This document shows, piece by piece, positions 45,932 through 58,426 of a stretch of 64,000 nt of DNA (its first letter is position 1; every line of letters begins with the position of its first letter). This DNA comes from Streptomyces sp. NBC_00569 (GTDB lineage: Bacteria > Actinomycetota > Actinomycetes > Streptomycetales > Streptomycetaceae), in NCBI RefSeq assembly GCF_036345255.1, contig NZ_CP107783.1:9169001-9233000 (forward strand). The letters run 5' to 3'. The notes beneath the pieces were generated by a model. That model did no database searches. It saw nothing but the letters and a program-made list of their open reading frames with translations, and was not told the DNA's origin. The translations under genes and the position numbers were made by a program.

Positions 45932-47002
45932 TCACTGACCGAGGGAGGTATCCGGAACCGGCAGCATCTCGAGATGGGCGATGTCCGCGGGCGGAGGCGT
46001 GGAGATGGACCAGAGCCGGGGCGGGCACCCGTCGGCGACGGCGGCCGGGGCGTCGGTGAGGTTCATCCTCTCGCGCAAGCGGCCGTAGAAGTCCATCGAT
46101 GCGAGGCGTACGGCCCGCAGGCGGCGTGGGGCGGCGTACACCGCGATCCAGTCGCCTGGATCCAGCACGCCTCGGAGCTGGCCGTCGATGCTGACGGCTG
46201 CCTGCCCGGATCGTTCGAGGATGCGCAGGGCGACGGGTTCGTCGAGGGCGGCGACGATGGACCGGTTGAACGCCATGTGCGGGGCCACCGGTGTGAAGAC
46301 GAGGGCGTCGGCGCGAGGTGAGACGACGGGCCCGCCGGCGGCGAAGCTGTAGGCGGTCGAGCCTGTCGGGGTGGCCACCAGGAGCGCGTCGGCGGAGTAG
46401 GAGGCCAGCAGTCGGCCGCAGATGTAGACGCCGACCGACACTTGGCGGTCTCTGGTGAGCTTTTCCACGACGATGTCGTTGAGCGCGGTGACGTTCAAGG
46501 GGGTACCCCACTCGTCGTCGCCCTTGAGGTCCGGGTGTACCGGGGGCGGCCGCATCAGTCGCCCATGGCCGTACTGCACCCAGTCCTCCACGTCCTTGGG
46601 AACCTCCAGGCGACGGGAGGCCCGCAGCGCGAGCAGCATGCGACTGTCGACCTCGAACCGTCCCTCGTGTACCGCGTCCAGCGCCGAACGCACGTCCTCG
46701 GCCGACACATCCGTCAGAAATCCCACACGCCCCAGGTCGACTCCCAGAACCAGCGCATCGTCCTCCACGGCGAGCCGTGCACCGCGCAGGAAGGTGCCGT
46801 CCCCGCCCAGCGTGACGATGAGATCGGGATGGTCGGCGGCATCGAGCTCCGTACGGTCGTCAAGTGGCCCGCCGTTGTGCCACACATCGATGTCCGTGGA
46901 CCGCACGGCGTTCTCATCGCACCATGCACGGACGACCCGACCTGCTTCTACGGCCTCCGCGCGCCCGCCGTGAACGACGAGGCCGACTCGGCTCACCGAC
47001 AA
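45932..47002 (-). CDS. NAD kinase
   Basis: A 356-residue NAD(+) kinase making NADP. The motifs LIVTLGGDGTFLRGARL (GGDG), ALNDIVVEKLTRD (NE/D) and LLVATPTGSTAYSFAAGGPV are intact. The protein is longer than the usual 300, with an insert (PKDVEDWVQYGHGRLMRPPP) before the NDIVVEK motif and a C-terminal extension of about 40 residues. It may be a second NAD kinase besides the housekeeping one. The TTG start at 47002 is chosen because GGAGG lies five bases upstream; GTG 46996 is possible. Extra NADPH would suit the many aldo/keto reductases nearby. Confidence 0.9.
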   Translation of the reverse strand: MSVSRVGLVVHGGRAEAVEAGRVVRAWCDENAVRSTDIDVWHNGGPLDDRTELDAADHPDLIVTLGGDGTFLRGARLAVEDDALVLGVDLGRVGFLTDVSAEDVRSALDAVHEGRFEVDSRMLLALRASRRLEVPKDVEDWVQYGHGRLMRPPPVHPDLKGDDEWGTPLNVTALNDIVVEKLTRDRQVSVGVYICGRLLASYSADALLVATPTGSTAYSFAAGGPVVSPRADALVFTPVAPHMAFNRSIVAALDEPVALRILERSGQAAVSIDGQLRGVLDPGDWIAVYAAPRRLRAVRLASMDFYGRLRERMNLTDAPAAVADGCPPRLWSISTPPPADIAHLEMLPVPDTSLGQ

Positions 47003-47157
47003 TTTCGCCTCCGAAGGTGACCGCGCGCCTCGACCGATCCGGCCGGCCGCGTCTCGTTGTGACTGTTGCCCCGGTGAGTGCAGCGGTCACGACGGCGAGG
47101 TCGCCGCGCGCCGCGCCGACCGGACGCGCTTTTGGCTCGTACGGCTCATCGGGTGCC

Positions 47158-49880
<2,723 letters not shown>

Positions 49881-50104
49881 GATCGTTCCTCTTGCGCAGG
49901 TGACTGCATGCGTCTTCGCCGGGGTGAGACGAGCAGGATTGGTCGGGCAGGCCCGCGTTCGTGGCGGTGGACGCCGACCGCGGGCCCCTGTCTGAGGTGT
50001 CGGTGTCTTGCGGATACGTCAGCGTGCCCGGTGAAACGTCCGTCCGTGTCGAACGATGTCTGTCGGTGTGACAGTGCATGCCGCCTGTATCTCGGTAACT
50101 CGTC

Positions 50105-51259
50105 TCACTTCTGGGCCAGTTCACCGGCCAGTACCGCCGCGCCGACCAGTTCCGCGTTCTCCCCGAGCTGGGCCGGCAGGACGTCCAGGGAGGCGGCGAT
50201 CGCGGGCTGGGCGTCGCGCTTCACCGTCGCATCGATACCTTCCAGAAGCGGGCCACCGGTTGCTCCCAGTTCGCCTCCGATGATGAGTGCGGCCGGGTTG
50301 AGAAGATTGCTCAGGACGGAGAGAACACCTCCGAGCATGCGGCCGGCGTCGTTGAGGATGCGCCGGGTCGTGGGGTCGTCGGGTTGCCCCTGGAGCGAGG
50401 CGTCGGACCGCAGGCTCGGATGAGTGTGGGCGACCTGGGCCATGATCGAGGAGACGGAGACGACAGCCTCCAGACAGCCTCGTCTGCCGCACCGGCACAG
50501 CTCCGTGTACCCGGGCAGTGGTGTGTGACCGATCTCCCCGGCGAAGCCGAGCGAACCCCTGTAGGGCTCGCAGTTCAGCACCATGCCCGCCCCGATGCCG
50601 TGGGAGACCTTCACGTACAGGAAGTCTGTGTAACCCCTGCCCGCGCCGCGCCGCAGTTCACCGTAAGCACCCAGCACGGCGTCGTTCTCGACGTGGACCG
50701 GCAGGTCGAGTCGGCGGATCAGTTCCCGTCCGGGGTCGAGTCCGACCCAGCTGGAGAGAATCGTGGGTGAGCGCACCAGACCGGATGCGGAGTCCAGCGG
50801 CCCGGGAATCCCTACAACCACGGTGGAACCGGCGTCGATTTCGTGGTCCTGGCGAAGTTCCCTCAACATGTCCGCGGCGGCGTCCATGGCTTCTGCCGCG
50901 TACAGGTCGACATTCAGATCGACGCGTCGCTGGGCGACCATGTGGCCGGAGCCGTCGACGACGGCGACCTTGACGTGTGTGTGTCCGAAGTCGATCGCCG
51001 TGGCGTTGCCCTGGCGGGGCACGCAGCGCAGCACGCCGGCGGGGCGGCCGCTGCCGCTGCCCGGTCCCTTGACCGCCGGATCGTCCTCCGTCACACGCCC
51101 CTCGGTGATGAGCCGCGAGACGGCATGGTTCACCGTGCTGCGAGACAGGCCCGTGGTCTCGACGAGGTGCGCGCGCGTGATGCTGCCGCCCTGGAGGGCG
51201 CGGAAGATCTCTTCGCGGGTTCTGTTGCGTGGTGAGGAGCGATCGGAGGTCACGTCCAT
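50105..51259 (-). CDS. ROK-family regulator of the divergent GH3 gene
   Basis: A 384-residue ROK regulator. The HTH (ITRAHLVETTGLSRSTVNHA) is followed by the ROK domain with AIDFGHTHVKVAVVDGSG, VENDAVLGAYGELRRGAGRG, GFAGEIGHTPLPG and the zinc motif LCRCGRRGCLEA. It is divergent from the secreted GH3 gene, with an inverted repeat at 51309-51331 between them, the common layout of a sugar-responsive local repressor. The inducer is probably a sugar released by the GH3 enzyme. Confidence 0.92.
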   Translation of the reverse strand: MDVTSDRSSPRNRTREEIFRALQGGSITRAHLVETTGLSRSTVNHAVSRLITEGRVTEDDPAVKGPGSGSGRPAGVLRCVPRQGNATAIDFGHTHVKVAVVDGSGHMVAQRRVDLNVDLYAAEAMDAAADMLRELRQDHEIDAGSTVVVGIPGPLDSASGLVRSPTILSSWVGLDPGRELIRRLDLPVHVENDAVLGAYGELRRGAGRGYTDFLYVKVSHGIGAGMVLNCEPYRGSLGFAGEIGHTPLPGYTELCRCGRRGCLEAVVSVSSIMAQVAHTHPSLRSDASLQGQPDDPTTRRILNDAGRMLGGVLSVLSNLLNPAALIIGGELGATGGPLLEGIDATVKRDAQPAIAASLDVLPAQLGENAELVGAAVLAGELAQK

Positions 51260-51308
51260 GCGCTGATGATAGGCACCTCCCTTTATTTAGCCAATGATGG
51301 GCGAATTT

Positions 51309-51331
51309 GTTTTGCAGAGTTAACGCAAAAC
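51309..51331. promoter_or_regulatory. Candidate ROK operator between divergent ROK and GH3 genes
   Basis: GTTTTGC (51309-51315) and GCAAAAC (51325-51331) are perfect inverted arms with 9 bases between (AGAGTTAAC). It is in an AT-rich island unusual for this DNA, 49 bases upstream of the ROK start and 26 bases before the likely -35 of the GH3 promoter. Confidence 0.7.
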
Positions 51332-51357
51332 CCGGGAATCGTAGCTGTTTTCAGTTA

Positions 51358-51386
51358 TTGACGGGCCAAAAGTGGCTCCATAGCCT
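51358..51386 (+). promoter_or_regulatory. Promoter of the GH3 gene
   Basis: TTGACG (51358-51363), 17 bases, TAGCCT (51381-51386). The transcript would start about 45 bases before ATG 51438, which has GAGAGAGGA upstream. Confidence 0.55.
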
Positions 51387-51437
51387 CCTCTTGCGTCCGG
51401 CTCTCAGCCGGACTTGGACAGAGAGAGGACGCTGTCG

Positions 51438-54400
51438 ATGACCTTCGCCCCGCGCTACCCCCGGAACAGACCCATGATCGTGGCCGCCGCAGCCTCGGTC
51501 GTGGCGTCGACCCTGATGTTCGGCGGACTGATCCCCGCCCAGGCAGCGACGACCGACCCGCAGCCGACCGCCCTCGAGCAGGCCAACGCGGCCCTGTCCC
51601 GGAAGGCGGCTGAGCAGGGCATGGTCCTGCTGGAGAACCACGGCCAGGCTCTCCCCATCGCCTCTTCGGGCAACATCGCCCTGTACGGAGTCGGCGCCTA
51701 CCGGACCGTCAAGGGCGGCACCGGCTCCGGCAACGTGAACAACCGGTACACGATCACCGCTCGCCAGGGGCTGGAGAACGCCGGCTACAGCGTGACCACC
51801 AGCGACGCCTACTGGTCCGCCATGACCAGCGCCTACGACACCAAGTACGGCACCCCCACCGGCGGCATCTTCGGCCCCACGATCGACTACGCCTCCGTGG
51901 AGCAGCCACTTACCACGGACACGGTGAAGCCGACCGCCAAGACCGGCACCGCCGTCTACGTCATCGCCCGCAACTCCGGTGAGGGATCGGACCGTTCCTC
52001 CGGCAAGGGCGACTACCTCCTCGGCGACACCGAACGGGCCAACCTCGAACTGCTGGGCCGCACCTACCAGCACGTGGTCGTGGTCATCAACTCCGGCGGC
52101 ATCATCGACACCAGCTTCTACCAGCAGATCAACGCCGCGGAGAAGGACTCGTCCGGCGGGCAGGCCCTGGACTCGATGCTGCTGATGAGCCAGGCCGGCC
52201 AGGAGAGCGGCAACGCCCTCGTCGACGTCCTCAACGGCACCACCGCCCCCTCCGGGAAGCTCACCGACACCTGGGCATCCAGCTACTCCGACTATCCGGC
52301 CTCCGCGACCTTCGCCAACAACGACGGCAACTCCGCGACCGAGGAGTACGGCGAGGGCATCTACGTCGGATACCGCTACTTCGATTCCTTCTACCGCTCG
52401 ATCAACAAGAGCGACCCCGCTTCCGTCGTCAACTACCCCTTCGGTTACGGCGGTTCCTACACCGACTTCAGCATCCGGGCGCAGAAGGTGACCGCGAGCG
52501 CCAAGCAGGTGTCGGTCACCGCCGAGGTCACCAACACCGGGCACCGTTACAGCGGCAAGGAGACCGTGCAGGTCTACGTCTCCGCCCCGCAGACCGGCGC
52601 GGACAAGGCCTACCAGCAGCTCGCCGGCTACGCGAAGACGGACGACCTGGCCCCCGGTGCCTCGCAGACCGTGACGGTCACTTTCAACACCTCCTCGCTG
52701 GCCTCCTACAGCGAATCCCGGGCCGCATGGGTCCTCGACGCCGGTGACTACCTCGTCCGCGTCGGCAACTCGTCCCGCAACACCCACGTCGCCGCCAGGC
52801 TGAACCTCGCCAAGCCCGTCGTGACCGAACAGGACCACAACGAGCTGAACGATCAGAAGCCCGCAAGCGAACTCACCAGTAAGCCCGCGGACTTCTACAC
52901 CTACGCCGACGAGCAGAAGGAGATCGCCCACGCCCGGCGCATCAACCTGGACCCCCGCTCGTTCCACACCGCGAGCGCCGCCTCCGACGGCGAGCAGGAC
53001 GTCACCGTCGACTCGACCTCGCCCTACTACGCCCTCGACGGGGACAAGATCTCCTCCACCACCGTCTATCTCGACCGCGACGAGAAGGACTGGGAGGGAA
53101 CCGGCGCCCCCTACGCACCCAAGACCGGAGAGAAGGTCAAGCACGTCAGGACCAGCTCCGGCAGCACCCTCTACGACGTCGCCAAGGGCAGGACCTCGAT
53201 CGAGCAGTTCGTCGCCGGACTCACGGTGAAGCAGCTCGCCGACATCGTGGAAGGCTCCAGCGTCGGAGGCACCACTCCTTCAGCCGTCGGAGCCGCCGGA
53301 TACACCACGGGAGCCCACGAGGACCTCGGCATCCCGAGCATGACCCTGTCCGACGGACCCGCGGGACTGCGGCTCACCCAGCAGATCGCCACGACACCAC
53401 CCACCTACCAGTACGGCACCGCCTGGCCCATCGGCACCCTCCTGGCCCAGACCTGGGACCGTGACCTGGTCGACAAGGTCGGCACCGCCGTCGGCAAGGA
53501 GATGAACGAATACGGGGTCTCCCTCTGGCTGGCCCCCGGCATGAACATCCACCGCGACCCCCTGAACGGCCGCAACTTCGAGTACTACTCCGAAGACCCC
53601 CTGATCTCCGGACTCACGGCCGCGGCCACCACCGAGGGCGTTCAGAGCAACCCGGGCGTGGGGGTGACCATCAAGCACTTCGCCGCGAACAACCAGGAGA
53701 CCGCCCGTAACTCCAGCAACGCCGTGGTCGGCGAGCGGGCCCTGCGCGAGATCGAGCTCAAGGGCTTCGAGATCGCCGTCAAGGCCGCCCAGCCCATGTC
53801 CGTCATGAGTTCGTACAACAAGGTCAACGGCACCTACGCCTCCGGCAACTACGACCTGCTCACCGACGTGCTACGCGGCGAATGGGGCTTCAAGGGCACC
53901 GTCATGACCGACTGGGGCGGAGCGCACGGCGCCACCAACACCATGTATTCCGGCAACGACCTCATAGAGCCCGGCGGCAAGGCCTCCGACATCGTCAACG
54001 CCACGGTCAAGGCCGCACCGACCCTCGACGTCCACGGCCTGCCCGCCTACACCAAGACCGTCCGGAGCACCGGGTCCACCAGCTACACCTTCCAGCTCGG
54101 CGGACTCACGCTGGCCGCCGGCGGCACCACCACCGTCTCCTCCACCGTCGACGGCACGACGGACCTGTCGAAGACCCCGCTGTCCGGGACCACGACGATC
54201 GACGCGATCAACAACCAGACCTACACGGCTCACCCGAAGTTCACCTCGGTCGACGACGCCTACCAGGCCGTGCAGGACCTGCTCGCCTCCTCCGCGCTGA
54301 CCGCGACCCAGAAGGCTGCTGTCACGGTCTCGGACGTGCAGCACAGCACGGCAGGGGACTCGACCAGCCCCGTAACCTCCTACACCGTCACCCTGACCGG

Positions 54401-54626
54401 TAACTACCCTGCGGCCGGCGCGTACACGATGCGACTGGGTGACCTGCAGCGCAGCGCGATCCGGATCCTCACCACGGCGTCCAAGACCGCCTCGTTCCAG
54501 CAACTGGCCCAGTCCCAGAAGGTGAGAGGCATCTCGGTGGGCTCCTACACCGACCAGTTCAAGAACCTCGACCCGACGGTCACCTCCGTCAACGGCCGAG
54601 TCCAGCAGCCCCACCACAAGCGCTGA
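51438..54626 (+). CDS. Secreted GH3 glycosidase with inverted domain order
   Basis: A 1062-residue secreted beta-glycosidase of family GH3. After a signal peptide (MIVAAAASVVASTLMFGG, ending AQA) the order is reversed from most GH3 enzymes. The alpha/beta C-domain comes first (AALSRKAAEQGMVLLENHGQ, about residues 48-300), then a fibronectin-III-like domain (VSVTAEVTNTGHRYSGKETV, about 350-455). The TIM-barrel is last (SDGPAGLR, PGMNIHRDPLNGRNFEYYSE, TIKHFAANNQE), with the nucleophile Asp825 in VMTDWGG. About 200 residues follow, interrupted by an insertion rich in Thr/Ser/Gly. The sugar specificity is not clear. It is regulated by the divergent ROK gene (inference). Confidence 0.9.
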   Translation: MTFAPRYPRNRPMIVAAAASVVASTLMFGGLIPAQAATTDPQPTALEQANAALSRKAAEQGMVLLENHGQALPIASSGNIALYGVGAYRTVKGGTGSGNVNNRYTITARQGLENAGYSVTTSDAYWSAMTSAYDTKYGTPTGGIFGPTIDYASVEQPLTTDTVKPTAKTGTAVYVIARNSGEGSDRSSGKGDYLLGDTERANLELLGRTYQHVVVVINSGGIIDTSFYQQINAAEKDSSGGQALDSMLLMSQAGQESGNALVDVLNGTTAPSGKLTDTWASSYSDYPASATFANNDGNSATEEYGEGIYVGYRYFDSFYRSINKSDPASVVNYPFGYGGSYTDFSIRAQKVTASAKQVSVTAEVTNTGHRYSGKETVQVYVSAPQTGADKAYQQLAGYAKTDDLAPGASQTVTVTFNTSSLASYSESRAAWVLDAGDYLVRVGNSSRNTHVAARLNLAKPVVTEQDHNELNDQKPASELTSKPADFYTYADEQKEIAHARRINLDPRSFHTASAASDGEQDVTVDSTSPYYALDGDKISSTTVYLDRDEKDWEGTGAPYAPKTGEKVKHVRTSSGSTLYDVAKGRTSIEQFVAGLTVKQLADIVEGSSVGGTTPSAVGAAGYTTGAHEDLGIPSMTLSDGPAGLRLTQQIATTPPTYQYGTAWPIGTLLAQTWDRDLVDKVGTAVGKEMNEYGVSLWLAPGMNIHRDPLNGRNFEYYSEDPLISGLTAAATTEGVQSNPGVGVTIKHFAANNQETARNSSNAVVGERALREIELKGFEIAVKAAQPMSVMSSYNKVNGTYASGNYDLLTDVLRGEWGFKGTVMTDWGGAHGATNTMYSGNDLIEPGGKASDIVNATVKAAPTLDVHGLPAYTKTVRSTGSTSYTFQLGGLTLAAGGTTTVSSTVDGTTDLSKTPLSGTTTIDAINNQTYTAHPKFTSVDDAYQAVQDLLASSALTATQKAAVTVSDVQHSTAGDSTSPVTSYTVTLTGNYPAAGAYTMRLGDLQRSAIRILTTASKTASFQQLAQSQKVRGISVGSYTDQFKNLDPTVTSVNGRVQQPHHKR

Positions 54627-54630
54627 CCAT

Positions 54631-54669
54631 GCGGGCGGCGGCCGATCACACAGAGGCCGCCGCCCCCGC
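54631..54669 (+). terminator. Terminator of the GH3 gene
   Basis: Stem GGGCGGCGGCC (54633-54643) with GGCCGCCGCCC (54655-54665), loop of 11 bases, starting six bases after the stop codon. Confidence 0.85.
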
Positions 54670-54803
54670 GCTTGTCGGCGGACTGTTCATGGGCGGCACG
54701 TCCGATACGTTCGAGGGCTGTGCCCGCCATGTCCCTGATGTGGCGGGTACAGCGCAGGAGGGCCCTCATGGGCCCGGAGTACGTAACGCCAGTCGACGGT
54801 CCC

Positions 54804-56246
54804 TCAGCTCGTGGCCGCTGATGCCTCGACGTCCGGCGCCCTGCCGCCGGTCTCGCTCCCGTTCGCGCCATGCCGGGGATCGGCGGGGCGTGTGTCCCAG
54901 GTGGCGAGGTCGACCACCTGGCCGTCCGGGAACAGGGCGCAGGTGCGGTCCTCTGCGACGAAGACGCTGGACGGCTCGGCGCCCAGTACCGACGCGGCGA
55001 CGAACGCGCCGACGATGCGCGGGAAGTCGCAGACCGCGCCGATCCGGAACAGGGACTGCGAGTCCGTCGTGACCTCGTCGCTTCCGGCGCGCAGGATGAT
55101 CCGCTGGTCGGGGGCGACGGCCCGGGCCGCGACCGCGACGGCCATGTTCGCCAGACTGTCCGAGCCGACCGCGGCGAGTCCGCGGGCTCGCAGGACGGAG
55201 AGGCGTTCGAGCAGGAAGCGGTCGCCGCCCCGGCCGAGGACGACGGGGATGTTCAGGGAGCGGGCCAGGGGGAGGCATGCCGCCTGGGGGTTGCGTTCCA
55301 CGGCGACGACCTTGATGCCGAGGTCCTTCAGCCGCGCGGACAGGCGCAGGCCGACCTGTCCGAGGCCGACGACGATGACGTGGCCGCGGCGGGGGATGGA
55401 GCGGGCGCCCAGGATGCTCGTCATGCGGTGTCCGGTGAACCGGTCGACGACGCTCGCGGTGAAGATGGCCGCCAGTACCAGGACGGCGAGCATGGAGACG
55501 GCGGACAGGACCTTGTACCAGCCGGGTCCGTGCTCGGCCGCCGGCGAGGAGCCGATCGTGGTGAGGGCGCGGGCGGCGTTCCACACGGAGTCGGTCCAGT
55601 GCTCGTGCAGGACGAGGACGCCGAGTGCGATGTCCACCGAGAAGGCCACCGACAGAGCGGCCAGGCTCGCGATGAGTGCCTTGGCCGAGGTCCCGAGGGA
55701 GCGCAGCCATGCACGGAAGGACGCCCGGGGGTGAACGGGCGTATGGGCCACGAGGGCACGTCCGTGGAGGTGCTCGACGGAAGTGGTTCCGTCCTTCCGC
55801 CGGACCGCGATGACGCCGCCGCCGTCGGGCTGGAGCATGGCGTAGCTCGGTGCGAGGCATTCGGCCAGGAGGCTCGGCACGATGGCATCGGTCATGCTCA
55901 GGACGGTGCAGTTGGGGACCGTGCGGGAGACCTCGTCGGCGACCGTGCGGTCGAAGAGGGTCACGACCAACCGGATGCCCGGCTTGAGATGTTCGGCCAG
56001 CAAGGCATAGCGCAGGGCGACGATGTCGTCACGGGAGACGACGGCGACGGCGTCGACGGACTGATCGAGGTGCTCGCGCAACGTGTCGTCGTCGGGTCGC
56101 GGCAGGCGGTGCACAGTGCCGTACCAGCGGCCGATGTGGGCGGCGGCGGAGCGCCCGAGCGCCTCGTCGTCCTCGATGATCACAATGCGCTGACCCGGCG
56201 CGGGTATGTGGGGAGGTGCCTCGTCCTGAAATGTCTGCGGGTTCAA
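54804..56246 (-). CDS. Two-RCK, channel-like NAD-binding protein
   Basis: A 480-residue membrane protein. Residues 19-140 form a first, worn TrkA/RCK-like domain (QRIVIIEDDEALGRSAAAHI). Helix 1 is at about 189-213 (KALIASLAALSVAFSVDIAL) and a pore-like loop TTIGSS at 229-234. Helix 2 is at about 246-268, and a second RCK domain has the NAD motif VIVVGLGQVGLRLSARL. The layout RCK-TM-pore-TM-RCK fits a ligand-gated cation channel, but the filter is TIGSS rather than TVGYG. The TTG start at 56246 has AAAGG upstream and opens the conserved part. Confidence 0.75.
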   Translation of the reverse strand: MNPQTFQDEAPPHIPAPGQRIVIIEDDEALGRSAAAHIGRWYGTVHRLPRPDDDTLREHLDQSVDAVAVVSRDDIVALRYALLAEHLKPGIRLVVTLFDRTVADEVSRTVPNCTVLSMTDAIVPSLLAECLAPSYAMLQPDGGGVIAVRRKDGTTSVEHLHGRALVAHTPVHPRASFRAWLRSLGTSAKALIASLAALSVAFSVDIALGVLVLHEHWTDSVWNAARALTTIGSSPAAEHGPGWYKVLSAVSMLAVLVLAAIFTASVVDRFTGHRMTSILGARSIPRRGHVIVVGLGQVGLRLSARLKDLGIKVVAVERNPQAACLPLARSLNIPVVLGRGGDRFLLERLSVLRARGLAAVGSDSLANMAVAVAARAVAPDQRIILRAGSDEVTTDSQSLFRIGAVCDFPRIVGAFVAASVLGAEPSSVFVAEDRTCALFPDGQVVDLATWDTRPADPRHGANGSETGGRAPDVEASAATS

Positions 56247-56741
56247 ACCGTCGGCCTTTCTGCACGGGTGGGGGCTGCTGTGAGCCGCCTGTCGATCAGT
56301 GCGCCCGGCATGCCTGGTCGAGGCTCGGTGCGGGGGCTTCGGCGCGGGCCGGTCCGGCCGGCACATCTGTCTCGTGAGCCGTGTCCGATGAGTGAGGCAC
56401 GGTCGGGAGGAGCCGAAGACGTGTTCTTTGTACCAGGGTGACGGTGGTTCGTATCTCGCTCCACAGGGGCGTCGGTTCCCCGGCCTGTCCGACATTGTGT
56501 ACAAGAAGTCGAAGTCCTTTGTGCGGTACGGGAGTCACTGTTGTCCGGGGCGGTGACCTCCCGGCGAAGACGCCGGGAACGCGGAGCAGCGGTTCCGGAG
56601 CGGTCGTGCGGCCGCCCGTTCCGGGTTGGCGGCGGGCCGTGGCTTAACCACTCGTGAGGCGATCCTCAAGCCCGCCTTAAGGATCAGCGCGAAGGCTCTG
56701 ACCTGGCCTTCTTAGCCCGTCCCCGCCCCTACTGTGGCTGC
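56247..56741. other. Divergent intergenic region
   Basis: About 495 bases between the channel-like gene and the flavoprotein gene. Near the right end are CTTAAGG-type palindromic bases (56670-56685) and TACTGT (56730-56735) six bases before the GTG start, so the right-hand message may be leaderless. No gene is seen. Confidence 0.4.
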
Positions 56742-58196
56742 GTGACGACCGAGGCCGCCAGCGCATCCGAACTCTCCAGGTACCCCGCACTGAACGCGTA
56801 CCTGCGCCACGTCGAGGGTCCAGGAGCGGAACTCCCGCCCATACCCCCGCGGCCCACCCGCCGGCCCCGCATCGGCCGCCCCGCCGCGTCCGTTCGCATC
56901 TCGCCCCGCGCGCTGCGTGCCGGCATCGTCGCGGGCGGCATCGGTGTCGGCGCCCTGTGGGCCGTGCAGGCCGAACCGTCGGCGCGCCTCGACGTGCTCT
57001 TCGCGACCGGCGCGCACCTCACCGGGCTGCTCGCCGGCTACGGCGTCCTCGTGATGCTCTTCCTCATGGCGCGCATCCCCGCGGTCGAGCACGGAGTCGG
57101 CGCCGACCGTCTCGCCCGCCGTCACGCCACCGGAGGCCGTCATGTCCTGGAGCTGTGCGCGGCCCATCTGGTCCTCGCGGTGTGCGCGTACGCCACCCAC
57201 GCCGGCACCGATCTCGTCTCCACCGTCGTGGACCTCCTCGGCTACCCGGCCCTCGCGGCCGCGTGCGCCGGTACGGGCCTGCTCGTCGCCGCCGGCGTGA
57301 GCAGCGCCCGTGCGGTGCGACGCCGCGTCACCCACGAGACGTGGCGGGCCCTGCATCTGCTCACCTACCTGGGGGCCGCGCTGGGCTTCGTGCATCAACT
57401 CGCGGGCCCGGACGTGGCGAGCGCCGTCGTCACGCGGTGGCTGTGGGCCCTCCTGCACGCGACCGTCGCCGTGCTGCTCGTCTGGTACCGGCTGGTCGTG
57501 CCCATCCATCAAGCGCTACGGCACAGCCTGCGCGTGGTCGCCGTCCGCGGCGAAGGGCCCGGCGTCTTCTCCGTCGTCATGCAGGGCATCGGGCTCGACG
57601 GACTGCGGGCCGAGCCCGGTCAGTTCTTCCGCTGGCGATTCCTCCGGGGCGGGCTCTGGCACACGTCGCTCCCGTTCTCCCTCTCGGCGCCGGTACGCGG
57701 CGACGAACTGCGTATCACGGTCAAGGCACTTGGCCGGCACACGCGCCGCGTCCGCAGAATCGCGCCGGGCACGCGCGTCCTGGCCACCGGCCCGTTCGGC
57801 GCGCTCACCGCACACCGCCGCACCCGGCGCAAGGTGCTGCTCCTCGCGGGCGGCGTCGGCATCACGCCCCTGCGGGCCCTGTTCGAGACGTTGCCGGGAG
57901 CGCCGGGCGACCTCACTCTCCTCTACCGCGCGAGCACGGCCGAACATCTCGTCCTGAGCGTGGAGTTGGAGGCGATCGCCCGCAGCAGGCAGGCGGCCCT
58001 GCACTATCTGCTCGGCCCGTCGGACGCCTCGTTCGACCCGCTCGCACCGCAGGCTCTGCGCAATCTCGTACCCGAACTGGCTGAGCACGACGTGTACGTG
58101 TGCGGGCCGCCCGGCATGACGGCCGCGGCCACGACGGCTCTGGTACGGGCCGGGGTGCCCGAGGGCCATATCCACGCAGAGTGCTTCACGTTCTGA
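56742..58196 (+). CDS. Ferric-reductase-like membrane flavoprotein
   Basis: A 484-residue protein joining a heme-binding transmembrane part with a ferredoxin-reductase-type domain. Six membrane segments (about residues 58-260) include His residues in ELCAAHLVLAVCAYATHAGT and ALHLLTYLGAALGFVHQLAG that should ligate b-hemes. The C-terminal half has the FAD motif SLPFSLSA, the NADPH motif LLLAGGVGITPLRALFETLP and the end VYVCGPPGMTAA. It would pass electrons from NADPH across the membrane to iron or another acceptor. GTG start. The small gene at 58228 follows closely. Confidence 0.88.
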   Translation: MTTEAASASELSRYPALNAYLRHVEGPGAELPPIPPRPTRRPRIGRPAASVRISPRALRAGIVAGGIGVGALWAVQAEPSARLDVLFATGAHLTGLLAGYGVLVMLFLMARIPAVEHGVGADRLARRHATGGRHVLELCAAHLVLAVCAYATHAGTDLVSTVVDLLGYPALAAACAGTGLLVAAGVSSARAVRRRVTHETWRALHLLTYLGAALGFVHQLAGPDVASAVVTRWLWALLHATVAVLLVWYRLVVPIHQALRHSLRVVAVRGEGPGVFSVVMQGIGLDGLRAEPGQFFRWRFLRGGLWHTSLPFSLSAPVRGDELRITVKALGRHTRRVRRIAPGTRVLATGPFGALTAHRRTRRKVLLLAGGVGITPLRALFETLPGAPGDLTLLYRASTAEHLVLSVELEAIARSRQAALHYLLGPSDASFDPLAPQALRNLVPELAEHDVYVCGPPGMTAAATTALVRAGVPEGHIHAECFTF

Positions 58197-58227
58197 CCCG
58201 GCCCGGACCGAAACGGAGAGACCCACC

Positions 58228-58401
58228 ATGGGACGCCACCGCAAGCCCGCAGGCCCCACGCCCCTGCCCACCCTCACGGCCCGCCGCCGTCTTGCGGCCG
58301 GGCTCGCGGGGGCCAGCGCGCTCGTCGCGACGTTCCTCGTCCTCACCGTCGACCCGGCGGCCCCGCCCGCCCCCGACCGGACCACGGCGACGGCGCCGTA
58401 G
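58228..58401 (+). CDS. Small single-span membrane or secreted protein
   Basis: A 57-residue protein, MGRHRKPAGPTPLPTLTARR, then a hydrophobic segment LAAGLAGASALVATFLVLTV and a Pro/Ala/Thr-rich tail. CGGAGAG precedes the ATG by about 8 bases. It lies 31 bases after the flavoprotein stop, so it is probably co-transcribed and may be an accessory subunit. No family is recognised. Confidence 0.6.
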   Translation: MGRHRKPAGPTPLPTLTARRRLAAGLAGASALVATFLVLTVDPAAPPAPDRTTATAP

Positions 58402-58426
58402 CCATATGACCCGGGTGAAGGCGGGG

